From positions 92,819 through 156,818 of the forward strand of contig NZ_JARZFX010000007.1 in the NCBI RefSeq assembly GCF_036026595.1: 64,000 bases of DNA, in the 5' to 3' direction. Of the stretch, positions 26,314-34,119 are shown in pieces (within the stretch, counting starts at the first letter, position 1; the number at the start of each line of letters is the position of its first letter). The notes below the pieces were generated by a model that saw only the letters and a list, made by a program, of their open reading frames with translations, made no database searches and was not told where the DNA came from. The position numbers and the translations under genes are program-made. The stretch is from Virgibacillus_P tibetensis (GTDB lineage Bacteria > Bacillota > Bacilli > Bacillales > Amphibacillaceae).

Positions 26314-26634
26314 ATGGAATATATAAAAACAGAAGAGCAATTTAATAAGGTTATTGAAAGTGAAGAGCCAGTGATTGTTAAATTCTTTGCAGATTGGTGC
26401 CCGGATTGTAAGCGTATGGACATGTTCATCGGTGACGTTTTGGATGAATTCAATAATTATAAGTGGTTTCAAGTGAACAGTGACGAGATAAAAGGTTTGG
26501 CTGAGAAGTATGAAGTAATGGGGATCCCGAGCATTTTGATTTTCCAAAATGGAGAGAAAAAGGCACATCAGCATAGTGCTTATACAAAATCACCTGAATC
26601 AGTAACCGAGTTTTTACATCAGCAATTGGGATAA
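26314..26634 (+). CDS. Thioredoxin-family protein, CPDC active site
   Basis: A 106-residue thioredoxin fold with the active site WCPDCK (Cys29, Cys32) and the cis-Pro loop MGIPSI (about residues 69-74). CPDC rather than CGPC is the motif of YtpP-like thioredoxins of Bacilli, which serve as thiol-disulfide reductants or bacillithiol-related redox proteins. It has no signal peptide, hence cytoplasmic. Single gene with strong terminator. Confidence 0.88.
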   Translation: MEYIKTEEQFNKVIESEEPVIVKFFADWCPDCKRMDMFIGDVLDEFNNYKWFQVNSDEIKGLAEKYEVMGIPSILIFQNGEKKAHQHSAYTKSPESVTEFLHQQLG

Positions 26635-26636
26635 GG

Positions 26637-26680
26637 AAAAGACGATCTTCATCTATAAGGATGAACGATCGTCTTTTTCT
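26637..26680 (+). terminator. Terminator of the thioredoxin gene
   Basis: Long stem AAAAGACGATC...GATCGTCTTTTT with an inner TTCATC/GATGAA pairing and a T-rich tail. Confidence 0.85.
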
Positions 26681-26695
26681 TTTTAAGGTGTTGAA

Positions 26696-27004
26696 ATGCT
26701 TTTTTACTTTGGGATTTGCCCAGATAACCCCAACACGTTTGCAGATTTTATTGTCTTATGTAATAGCTCCAAATCTACATCGTTCATGAAGGAGAACATC
26801 CTTACAACTTTAATATCTAATACTTTTGTTCGCGATGTCACCGTCGGTGAGTATAACACGAATATTGAGATAGTCGTCTTTGGCGATGTCGATCTGGAAA
26901 TCCTCCGCCGCCAGCTCAGATCCAGCACTGTCTGACAGCTCCGCGATTGCGGCAGGTATTTGTTTGAAGTGAATTATAAAAATATCCAAACTGAAGTGGA
27001 CTGA
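26696..27004 (+). pseudogene. Unrecognised small gene interrupted by one in-frame TGA
   Basis: AAGGTG lies 5 bases before an ATG that opens a 79-codon frame (to TGA at 26933-26935). The same frame continues without further stop for 22 codons (QLRDCGRYLFEVNYKNIQTE) to a TGA at 27002-27004, and a strong terminator begins 10 bases later. This layout suggests an original gene of 102 codons broken by one nonsense change. A shorter functional product of 79 residues is possible. An antisense frame of 74 codons exists but has no ribosome binding site or terminator of its own. I do not recognise the family. Confidence 0.4.
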
Positions 27005-27013
27005 TCTTTAATT

Positions 27014-27055
27014 AAGCGCCAATTCCGCAGTTAATCTACGGAATTGGCGCTTTTT
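27014..27055 (+). terminator. Strong terminator after interrupted gene
   Basis: 14-bp perfect stem AAGCGCCAATTCCG / CGGAATTGGCGCTT with five Ts. Confidence 0.9.
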
Positions 27056-27201
27056 AACGCTTGCAAAGTGTTGTTCGATTCTCATCGAGTACCAGTTTGG
27101 AATCTTTAATAGTTGTTCGTCTACATACATTTCCAATTATATGCAAATTGGGTAAAATTCAGTATAATTAATACAGATTATAATAAAATAGGAGGTAGAT
27201 T

Positions 27202-27438
27202 ATGAGAAAAAGGGTATTTTTATTAGTTATCTTGGCTCTACTCTTTTCAACTAGCAGTGTCTTTGCAAAAGACCTCTCTGTTGAGACACAAAACTCCTTT
27301 GAGATGACAGGCGAGGAAAAAAATCAAAAGGTATCTCCCTCTGCGGTATTAGGACCAGATGGTAGACATAAAGTTCAAAACACTTCCTTGATGCCGTATC
27401 GAGCGTTGACATTTATATTAGTGACTGGAAATGGTTAG
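27202..27438 (+). pseudogene. 5' remnant of a secreted V8-like (glutamyl endopeptidase) serine protease
   Basis: 78 codons with AGGAGGT before the ATG, an evident signal peptide (MRKRVFLLVILALLFSTSSVFA) and a short propeptide, then SPSAVLGPDGRHKVQNTSLMPYRALTFI. The last part resembles the start of the mature domain in the Mpr/BlaSE glutamyl endopeptidases (V-x-NTT-x-x-PYRAI). The frame stops at 27436-27438, before the region that would carry the catalytic His, Asp and Ser, so the protease cannot be functional. Downstream sequence codes for an unrelated small protein. Secretion of the 78-residue fragment remains possible. Confidence 0.6.
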
Positions 27439-27449
27439 GGGTGTTTAAC

Positions 27450-27848
27450 TTGGTTGAGTCACCACCATATAAAAGATTCCTGATAGCCTGTTTACTTGTC
27501 TTAGCGTTGTCGTCTACCCTTAACGGACTAATACCTAAGGGCCCCCCAGTTGATTTAACACATGGTTACATGACCATAGGGGGCTATGTAGCATCCAAAA
27601 AATTTGGTTCGATATGGCTGGTGAAAGAACCAGTTAGTATATGGGAAAGGTTAGCTATGAATCTAGCTTTAAACTCAAACTACACCATTGTGTCAAGACA
27701 TGACGAAGCAAATAAGTTCAGCTTATTTAGTGGTCTTAAGGTAAACCAACGGGTACGTGTTTATGGTGATCATCTGAGAGAATCATCTCCAAGTCAGATA
27801 AAAGCCTATTATATCGAAAAAATTGATGGAGATGATGCCCCTAAGTAG
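27450..27848 (+). CDS. Exported small protein, DUF3221-like
   Basis: About 132 residues. AGGGGTG (27436-27442) is best spaced for the TTG at 27450 (a GTG at 27441 overlaps it). An N-terminal hydrophobic segment (about residues 9-28) is a signal anchor or peptide, followed by a beta-rich domain ending in LKVNQRVRVYGDHLRESSPSQIKAYYIEKI. This end resembles the OB-fold-like DUF3221 proteins of Bacilli, which are of unknown function. It lies 12 bases after the protease remnant and may share its transcript. Confidence 0.55.
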   Translation: MVESPPYKRFLIACLLVLALSSTLNGLIPKGPPVDLTHGYMTIGGYVASKKFGSIWLVKEPVSIWERLAMNLALNSNYTIVSRHDEANKFSLFSGLKVNQRVRVYGDHLRESSPSQIKAYYIEKIDGDDAPK

Positions 27849-27862
27849 TGTGGATCATAAGT

Positions 27863-27886
27863 AGAGAGCAGCGATCGCTGCTCTCT
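27863..27886. terminator. 24-bp perfect palindrome, probable bidirectional terminator
   Basis: Half site AGAGAGCAGCGA repeated inverted without mismatch and without loop bases beyond the centre. It follows the stop of the DUF3221-like gene by 14 bases; no T tract. Confidence 0.5.
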
Positions 27887-28028
27887 TAGGGCTGTCAAGC
27901 TTATTTCTTTGTCAGAAAAAACTTCACCGATTCGCCGCGTTAATAATATAGGTAACAATTAAAGGCGGTGATTAGGTTGTTTATATAAGGAATAATAGTC
28001 AACATGAAGTAGAAGTTACTTTATTCAA

Positions 28029-30146
28029 TTAAGACTTTATTTTCAACAATCGCAGTGCATTTAATGTTACGAGTAAGGTTGCTCCCATATCGGCGAAAAT
28101 AGCTATCCATAATGTCAGCCAGCCAGGGATGACGAGTAACAATGCAACAATTTTAATACCTATTGAAAATGTAATGTTTTGCTTGATTATCGTAAGTGCT
28201 TTTCGACTTAAATTCACGGCGTAAGGTAGTTTTTGCAGGTCGTCTGCCATAAGTGCAATATCTGCCGTTTCAAGAGCACTATCTGTTCCGGCAGAACCCA
28301 TTGCTATACCAACAGTTGATGCAGCTAATGCTGGTGTATCATTTATACCGTCCCCAACCATAGCTATATTTCCGTACTGCTTTCGGTATTTTTTTATAAA
28401 GTGAAGTTTGTCTTCAGGTAAGAGGCCTGCTTTACTATCTGTTATTCCGAGTTCCTGGCTTAAAGCTTCTGCCGTTTGAGGATGGTCACCAGTAAGCATG
28501 AATGAGTGTCTGATTCCTTGTTTGTGTAATTGAGAGATAACAGATTTGCTTTCATTTCTTAGTTCATCACGCAGTGCAATAGATAAGAAAACCTGGTTTT
28601 CTGTACCAAAGAGCATGATCGTTTTCCCTGCTGCTTGGTGGTCAGCTATTGTTAAGGAAAGTTTTTCGTCAAGTGGTTGCCCATATAATTCTTCGAAAAG
28701 TTTTGGCGAGCCGACATAGATTGTTTCTCCATTTATACTTCCTTTAATACCTTTTCCTTGAAGTGTAGTAAAATGATCTACTTTAGTTGCAGTATAATCA
28801 ATACCCTGTTCATTTGTGTGATCTAAAATGGCCTTTGCTAATGGATGTTGTGACTTATTTTCTAGTGCAGCTAAATTTAATAGAGCGGTTTCGCGATTCT
28901 CTGTGTAGTACGTTACATCTGTTACAACCGGTGTTCCTTTTGTCAGTGTTCCTGTTTTGTCAAATGCAATCGATTTAAGTGACCCGATCTGTTCGAGGTA
29001 TACGCCCCCTTTAATGAGCACACCGTTTCGGGCAGCATTTCCGATTGCTGTAACAATTGCAACAGGAGTAGAGATGACTAATGCACATGGACATCCGACA
29101 ACGAGGACTGCCAGCCCTTGATAGAACCATGCACTCCAGGATCCTCCCAAAAGTGGTGGAATAACTGCGACGAGAATGGCAATCGCAATGATTACAGGTG
29201 TATAGTAAGCTGCAAACCGATCTACAAATGCTTGGGAAGGTGCACGCTCTGCCTGGGCCTCTTCAACCAAGTGTATAATTTTTGCAATGGTGGTATCTTC
29301 AGCTTTTTTAGTGATTTCTATTTCCAGAAATCCGTCCTGATTTATCGTTCCAGCGAATACTTGTTCATCCTTTTGTTTTTCGACGGGAATTGATTCCCCA
29401 GTGATCGGTGCTTGGTTAATGGAGGAGTACCCTTTTAAAACTACGCCATCCATAGCAATTTTATCACCAGGTTTAACTATCATCACATCACCAATGGCAA
29501 TATCTTTAATAGGTACAGACTCTTCTTTTCCATTTCGTATAATTAAAGCATTCTTCGGAGCGATTCCCATTAAAGTACGAATCGATGCTCGGGCTTTATC
29601 CATAGAATAGGTTTCAAGTGCTTCACTAATCGCAAACAGAATAACAACTACTGCTGCTTCTTTCCATTCACCAATAATGGCCGCACCAATTACGGCAATC
29701 GTCATTAGTGTTTTCATGTCAAACTGCAGGCGGCTCAGGTTTATTAAGCCGGCTCGAAAAAGAGATAACCCGCCTATAAGAATAGCTGAAGCAAGTAGAA
29801 GAGTTGTTATATAGTGTGTATCATCAAAAAGAAAGGAAGCAACAAAGCCAAGAATAATAAATAAAGTTGCTAAGAGCAGCCGATCATATCGAATCCAGAA
29901 GGGACCCTTCTGCTTCGTGCTTTCTTCGTTATCTTGAATGATTTTTATATGGTCAAAAGAACCAGCCTTTTCAATTTCAGTAATGGAGGGATTTCCTTCA
30001 ATGGCAATTTTTGAAGCAGCAAAATTCACATGGGCATCTTGTACACCATTAATTCGTTTTACATTATCTTCAAATGTTTTAGCACAATTTGTACAGGATA
30101 GTCCCTGTAACCGATATGTCTGTTGAACCTTTTCGTTAACTGACAT
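28029..30146 (-). CDS. cadA: Cadmium/zinc-exporting P1B-type ATPase
   Basis: A 705-residue heavy-metal pump expelling Cd2+, Zn2+ (and Pb2+). One N-terminal HMA domain with GLSCTNCA (Cys18, Cys21); actuator domain with TGES (249-252); the metal-site motif CPC (352-354) in the membrane; phosphorylated Asp396 in DKTGTLTKG; ATP-binding and hinge motifs GDGINDTPALA. Length equals CadA of B. subtilis and staphylococcal plasmids. The ATG overlaps the end of cadC (ATGTCAGTTAA), with AAGGAG inside cadC as ribosome binding site, so the two are coupled. Confidence 0.93.
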   Translation of the reverse strand: MSVNEKVQQTYRLQGLSCTNCAKTFEDNVKRINGVQDAHVNFAASKIAIEGNPSITEIEKAGSFDHIKIIQDNEESTKQKGPFWIRYDRLLLATLFIILGFVASFLFDDTHYITTLLLASAILIGGLSLFRAGLINLSRLQFDMKTLMTIAVIGAAIIGEWKEAAVVVILFAISEALETYSMDKARASIRTLMGIAPKNALIIRNGKEESVPIKDIAIGDVMIVKPGDKIAMDGVVLKGYSSINQAPITGESIPVEKQKDEQVFAGTINQDGFLEIEITKKAEDTTIAKIIHLVEEAQAERAPSQAFVDRFAAYYTPVIIAIAILVAVIPPLLGGSWSAWFYQGLAVLVVGCPCALVISTPVAIVTAIGNAARNGVLIKGGVYLEQIGSLKSIAFDKTGTLTKGTPVVTDVTYYTENRETALLNLAALENKSQHPLAKAILDHTNEQGIDYTATKVDHFTTLQGKGIKGSINGETIYVGSPKLFEELYGQPLDEKLSLTIADHQAAGKTIMLFGTENQVFLSIALRDELRNESKSVISQLHKQGIRHSFMLTGDHPQTAEALSQELGITDSKAGLLPEDKLHFIKKYRKQYGNIAMVGDGINDTPALAASTVGIAMGSAGTDSALETADIALMADDLQKLPYAVNLSRKALTIIKQNITFSIGIKIVALLLVIPGWLTLWIAIFADMGATLLVTLNALRLLKIKS

Positions 30147-30504
30147 GGGTTGAATGCTCCTTCATATGAACAAATGCCTGTTGGATTAATTCTTTAATAT
30201 GTGAATCATACAAAGAATAGTAGACGAGCTTTCCTTCTTTACGGTAAGCAGCTATCCCAGCTTTGTATAATTTGCGTAAATGATGGGAAGTTGTGGCGGT
30301 TGTTGCTTCTAAAATAGCAGCAATATCACATACACAAAGTTCTTCCTCAATTAGTAAGGCATATGCAATTTGTAATCTGTTCGGATCTGCTAATAACTTA
30401 TAAATCGTACTGACCTCTGCTATTGGTTCGTTTACCATTAGCTGTTTAACACGCTTAACTTTATCTATATGAACACAGGTAACTTCGCATATATCTTTTG
30501 GCAT
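30136..30504 (-). CDS. cadC: CadC-type ArsR/SmtB metal-responsive repressor
   Basis: A 122-residue repressor of cadCA. The N-terminal pair CEVTC (about residues 6-10) and ELCVCDI (about 56-62) supply the thiolates of the Cd/Pb site, as in S. aureus CadC; the recognition helix is TATTSHHLRKLYKAGI and the wing YRKEGKLVYYSL. The C-terminal helix DSHIKELIQQAFVHMKEH matches the dimer helix. AAGGAG places the start at the ATG at 30504; a GTG at 30513 overlaps the ribosome binding site. Confidence 0.93.
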   Translation of the reverse strand: MPKDICEVTCVHIDKVKRVKQLMVNEPIAEVSTIYKLLADPNRLQIAYALLIEEELCVCDIAAILEATTATTSHHLRKLYKAGIAAYRKEGKLVYYSLYDSHIKELIQQAFVHMKEHSTHVS

Positions 30505-30537
30505 GACTACCACTCCTTACATTCATTCAAATAAGTG

Positions 30538-30559
30538 CTTGAATATAATTATATTCAAG
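30538..30559. promoter_or_regulatory. CadC operator (22-bp perfect palindrome)
   Basis: Half site CTTGAATATAA repeated inverted without mismatch, covering the -10 of the cadCA promoter. A further TTCAAATA-N-CTTGAA pairing lies beside it (30526-30544), close to the known CadC operator type. Confidence 0.8.
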
Positions 30560-30577
30560 TAATGGTTTGAATGTCAA
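30548..30577 (-). promoter_or_regulatory. Sigma-A promoter of cadCA
   Basis: Minus strand TTGACA (30577-30572), 18-base spacer, TATAAT (30553-30548): both elements are consensus, with the -10 inside the CadC palindrome, so the promoter is strong but tightly repressible. Confidence 0.8.
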
Positions 30578-30590
30578 AGGAATCGACAAT

Positions 30591-31232
30591 TTAGATAGTA
30601 TTACTACCAATTATGAAACTTGGTTTACCACTGTCTATTAGTTTTATCTTGCCATTTTCCAACTGTATCATACCGTCGTGAAACTCTCCTTGGAATATGC
30701 GTTTGAAAGAATTAACATCCTCCGTTCCGAAATTAATCTGATCTATATGCTGATCACTTATAAGTTTACCTTCCTCTGGTACGTTTTTAACTTCTCCCCA
30801 CTCAACTAAAAAAGGAAGCATCCTCTCTGTATCCGGAAAAAGCATACGCCATTTCAGCATTGACCCATCGGGCTTCTTTCGACTGCCAGAAAAGGGGCCA
30901 GTACAGGGAATATTTTCTTTTGCAAAATACGCGATGTACTTGTCCATGCGATCCGTACGAAACGCAAATTGAATGACTTCTTCCTTTCCATTTGTAAGGG
31001 CATTAACTACCTGCTTAATTAGTGGGTTATCGGAAGTATTTGCAATCGTGTCATCAAAAATACCTATCCACTCAATGTAACTTTCACTCGAAAAATAAGC
31101 GAGGTAATTATACGTACCCCAGTTCTCATGTCTACCACCTTGGACAATGGGAACATCATTTTTCTCACTAAAGTCCTTCGCTGCTTTTTCCGGATCTTTT
31201 GCTGTAATAATAATATGGTCTATTGCCAGCAT
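30591..31232 (-). CDS. VOC/glyoxalase-like domain protein
   Basis: A 213-residue protein of the Glyoxalase_3-like branch of the vicinal-oxygen-chelate fold: IDHIIITAKDPEKAAKDFSEK (about residues 4-24) with the first metal-ligand His, and YLAYFSSESYIEWIGIFDD. A second, weaker half follows. Such proteins may be dioxygenases, lyases or resistance proteins; no substrate can be assigned. AGGAGGT precedes the ATG. It lies next to, but is not obviously part of, the cad operon. Confidence 0.75.
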   Translation of the reverse strand: MLAIDHIIITAKDPEKAAKDFSEKNDVPIVQGGRHENWGTYNYLAYFSSESYIEWIGIFDDTIANTSDNPLIKQVVNALTNGKEEVIQFAFRTDRMDKYIAYFAKENIPCTGPFSGSRKKPDGSMLKWRMLFPDTERMLPFLVEWGEVKNVPEEGKLISDQHIDQINFGTEDVNSFKRIFQGEFHDGMIQLENGKIKLIDSGKPSFIIGSNTI

Positions 31233-31327
31233 TATAAAAAACCTCCTGATTCGAATTTTCTTTCAATTCATCTTGATACTAAGTATAATGGAGAAAAAAT
31301 TATTATTGAAGGGAAGTAGCCTGAATT

Positions 31328-31891
31328 ATGCAAAAAGCAATACTAAAAGATTTTCCAAACGAACTATATACAAAAAGATTATTCATTCGAATGCCGCTAC
31401 CTGGGGATGGCAACGAAGTTCATAAAGCAATCCTGGCCAGTAAGCAGGATTTAAAAAAATGGCTGCCGTTTGCTCAGCGGGATCAAACAGTGGACGAAAC
31501 AGAGATGAATGTGAGGGAAGCGCACCTTAATTTTTTAAAGAGAGAGGATCTGCGTCTTCATATATTTAATCGGGAAACAAAGGATTTCATTGGCTGTACT
31601 GGATTACATCGGATCGACTGGGAAGTTCCTAAATTTGAAATTGGTTATTGGATTGATAGTAGAAAGACAGGCAATGGGTATATAACCGAAGCAGTTCAGG
31701 GGGTAACTGAGTTTGCATTTAATGAATTAAATGCCCGCCGAGTGGAGATCCAATGTGATACGAAGAATCTGAAGAGCATAGCGGTAGCCGAACGACTAGG
31801 CTACACACTGGAAGGGGTTCATTATAATGATTCGGTTGCTGTGGATGGAGCTGAATTAAGAGATACATGTATATATGCAAAAATTAAGTAG
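31328..31891 (+). CDS. GNAT-family acetyltransferase, RimJ/RimL-like
   Basis: A 187-residue acetyltransferase of the Acetyltransf_3 type. Landmarks are YTKRLFIRMPLPGDGNEVHKAI near the start, FIGCTGLHRIDWEVPKFEIGYWIDSRKTGNGYITEAV (about 89-125, acetyl-CoA binding) and VAERLGYTLEGVHYND (about 155-170). Relatives acetylate ribosomal protein N-termini or small amines; the acceptor here is unknown. Single gene, divergent from the VOC gene. Confidence 0.82.
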   Translation: MQKAILKDFPNELYTKRLFIRMPLPGDGNEVHKAILASKQDLKKWLPFAQRDQTVDETEMNVREAHLNFLKREDLRLHIFNRETKDFIGCTGLHRIDWEVPKFEIGYWIDSRKTGNGYITEAVQGVTEFAFNELNARRVEIQCDTKNLKSIAVAERLGYTLEGVHYNDSVAVDGAELRDTCIYAKIK

Positions 31892-31936
31892 TTGCATTCT
31901 TTCAATCTTAAGAAGTACTAGTTGTTTATAAAATGA

Positions 31937-32392
31937 GACAAAGAATTTAATAAAGTTTTCTATGAGGTTGAAGTGGAAAGTGAAGGTAGAGAATATGACT
32001 TAAAGCTTGATGGGAACTCAGGAGAGGTTTTGAAAATCAGAGAAAAAGAGTCGACAGCGAAAGCTAATAACGAAGATAAATCGGAGGATGCAGACCTAGC
32101 TATAAATGAGAAAGAAAAAAAGGAAGCTGATGAACAGCCTGATGAGAAATCCGATAAGAAAGATAATGAGAAGCCGAAAGACCATACGAAAGCAGTAATT
32201 GGTATGAAGGAAGCAGAAGAAATAGCCCTGAATTCATTCTCTGGTACGATTACTGAAGTGGAATTGGATGAGGATGATGGACGGTTGATTTATGAAATTG
32301 AAATTGAAAATGGGAATGAAGAAGCAGAAATTGATATCGATGCATACACAGGAGAAATATTAGTTTTATCCATTGATAGAGATGATAATTAG
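31937..32392 (+). pseudogene. PepSY-domain protein lacking its 5' end
   Basis: An open frame running from the stop at 31934-31936 starts in the middle of a PepSY domain (DKEFNKVFYEVEVESEGREYDLKLDGNSGEVLKI), continues through an acidic, Lys-rich linker and a complete second PepSY domain (AEEIALNSFSGTITEVELDEDDGRLIYEIEIENG...AEIDIDAYTGEILVL). PepSY proteins are normally exported or membrane-anchored inhibitors of proteases; here signal peptide and the first half of domain 1 are missing. The only near starts (GTG at 31973) have no ribosome binding site. A 5' truncation is the simplest reading. A terminator follows, as for an original gene. Confidence 0.65.
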
Positions 32393-32397
32393 TTAAA

Positions 32398-32436
32398 AAT
32401 AAGCTGCCAGTATAAATGCTGGTAGCTTATTTTTTA
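32398..32436 (+). terminator. Terminator after the PepSY remnant
   Basis: 13-bp stem AATAAGCTGCCAG / CTGGTAGCTTATT (one G-T pair) and a T run. Confidence 0.88.
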
Positions 32437-32457
32437 AAGGAATACTATAACGCTAAT

Positions 32458-34038
32458 TTACTCCACGGTAACACTAAAGTTTTCCGTTGTGGTCGCTTTA
32501 ACAGTTTTGTGTTTTTCGAAATAGTCACGAATTAATTCGACTGCGTCCTTCTGAATTTCCCTAATGACAGGTTTATGCTTAAACATATCATAATTACCAC
32601 CACCAGTTGCTCGATAATTGTTTAAGACGACGTGGCAGGATGCATCTGCTTTAAGCTGTTTGCCATGATAGTGGATATATTCAACGCGTGAACCAATTTG
32701 TTTACTGATATTTATTTTATACTCAATCCCTTCCCACATATCATAATTATAATGCTGGGGTTTCGGTTCCACATAGGTGGGGTTGACACCTATTCCTTGG
32801 TTTTCGTCTAAAACAAAGTAAGCCGCACTCTTTTCTAAAGCATCTTTAATATCCTTACCTGTTAATTCAAGCACAACCAGTGTGTTGGGGTACATGTAAT
32901 TAGCAACTATATCACGCATGGTTACAACAGATGAGAAGCCTTCAGAGCTGTTATTTAGCAGGGAGGTAACAGATATATCAACCCCACTTGCGTCCATTTG
33001 TACATTTTGGATAAACTCTATAAACGGATGTTTTGTTACCCTGGCTTCAAATGGGTTCTTTATTGACATGTCGCCCTCTATATAGCCGATGGGTTGATCC
33101 AGCCAATTCTGAGTGGATCTTTCCAAACTAGTCATATACCGCAATATTTCCGGAGCTGATTCAACTTGATCAAGTGTTTGTACCACAGCTCGTTTAGCAG
33201 TTATATTCCATTCTCTATTGCTTTTCATAAGGTCAATCTGTACCTCACCATAGGCGTGACCGTTCTTTGAAGGCTGAACTACTAAAACGCCATTAATTCT
33301 GCCAGTCAGGGTTCGGTGCTGATGTCCTGTTAACAGGACATCAATTCCTTCAATTTCCTGGCACATTTGATAACCTTGATTTTCGCCTGTTAATGCCTCT
33401 GTTGGTTCACCTGTGATAATATCTCTTTCAAATCCACCGTGGTAGGAAACAATTAGAACATCAGGTTTCTCTGCTTCACGGATATGAGAAACCCATTTTT
33501 GTAAGGAGTGAAAGGCATTATCAAACCGAATTCCTTTAATATGCTCAGGTGATTCCCAATTAGGAATATAATGAGTTGTAACCCCGATAACTGCAATCTT
33601 AATTCCATTATCTAATTTCTTTATAATGTAAGGGGGACCGAAAGCGGGCTTGTCCGTTTTTTCATCAACAATATTAGCTGACAGCCATGGGAATTCTGAT
33701 TGTTCGACAGCATCGGATAAAACTTGCGTACCAAAGTTGAACTCATGGTTACCGATGACACCTGCATCAATACCAATACGGTTCATAATGCCTACCAGTG
33801 GATTCTTTTTATCCATATGCTCCTTTACATAATGAGTCATTAATGGGGTTCCCTGAATCAGATCTCCGTTATCAAGTACAAGTAAGTGGTCATTTTCTTC
33901 TCTGTATTTTTTAACAATAGTTGCATACTTAGTAAGTCCTATGTCAGCAGGTTCATTTGGTCCATATAAAATTGGCATCGCATGTCCATGGATGTCACTT
34001 GTGTATAAAATAGTTACTTTAGCTGAGTTATCCTGCAA
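32458..34038 (-). CDS. Bifunctional metallophosphatase/5'-nucleotidase
   Basis: A 526-residue two-domain enzyme. The N-terminal calcineurin-like metal site is given by TSDIHGHA (about 11-18), LDNGDLIQGTP, GNHEFNFG (about 117-124), VSYHGGFE and LTGHQHRTLTGR; the C-terminal 5'-nucleotidase domain (about 330-520) supplies the substrate pocket, with NYRATGGGNYDMF. It has no signal peptide or lipobox, so it is probably cytoplasmic, unlike UshA. TTG start with AAAGGATG ahead. It lies on the same strand 82 bases behind the phnDCEE transporter genes, separated by a hairpin, which suggests that it handles the imported phosphorylated compound. Confidence 0.85.
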   Translation of the reverse strand: MQDNSAKVTILYTSDIHGHAMPILYGPNEPADIGLTKYATIVKKYREENDHLLVLDNGDLIQGTPLMTHYVKEHMDKKNPLVGIMNRIGIDAGVIGNHEFNFGTQVLSDAVEQSEFPWLSANIVDEKTDKPAFGPPYIIKKLDNGIKIAVIGVTTHYIPNWESPEHIKGIRFDNAFHSLQKWVSHIREAEKPDVLIVSYHGGFERDIITGEPTEALTGENQGYQMCQEIEGIDVLLTGHQHRTLTGRINGVLVVQPSKNGHAYGEVQIDLMKSNREWNITAKRAVVQTLDQVESAPEILRYMTSLERSTQNWLDQPIGYIEGDMSIKNPFEARVTKHPFIEFIQNVQMDASGVDISVTSLLNNSSEGFSSVVTMRDIVANYMYPNTLVVLELTGKDIKDALEKSAAYFVLDENQGIGVNPTYVEPKPQHYNYDMWEGIEYKINISKQIGSRVEYIHYHGKQLKADASCHVVLNNYRATGGGNYDMFKHKPVIREIQKDAVELIRDYFEKHKTVKATTTENFSVTVE

Positions 34039-34058
34039 AACGGTACATCCTTTCTATG

Positions 34059-34105
34059 AAAAATAAAGAACGAAATTTAGAGTATGTACTCTTTCATTCG
34101 TTCCT
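34059..34105 (-). terminator. Hairpin between phnE2 and the nucleotidase gene
   Basis: Minus-strand stem AAGGAACGAA / TTTCGTTCTT with inner AGAGTA/TACTCT and a T-rich tail. Partial read-through into the nucleotidase gene is possible. Confidence 0.65.
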
Positions 34106-34119
34106 TATCTTCTCTGTCA

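Noticed and set aside
26704..26928. 74-codon minus-strand ORF
   Set aside because: Antisense to the interrupted plus-strand gene; no ribosome binding site, and the adjacent 27014-27055 terminator has its T tract on the plus strand.
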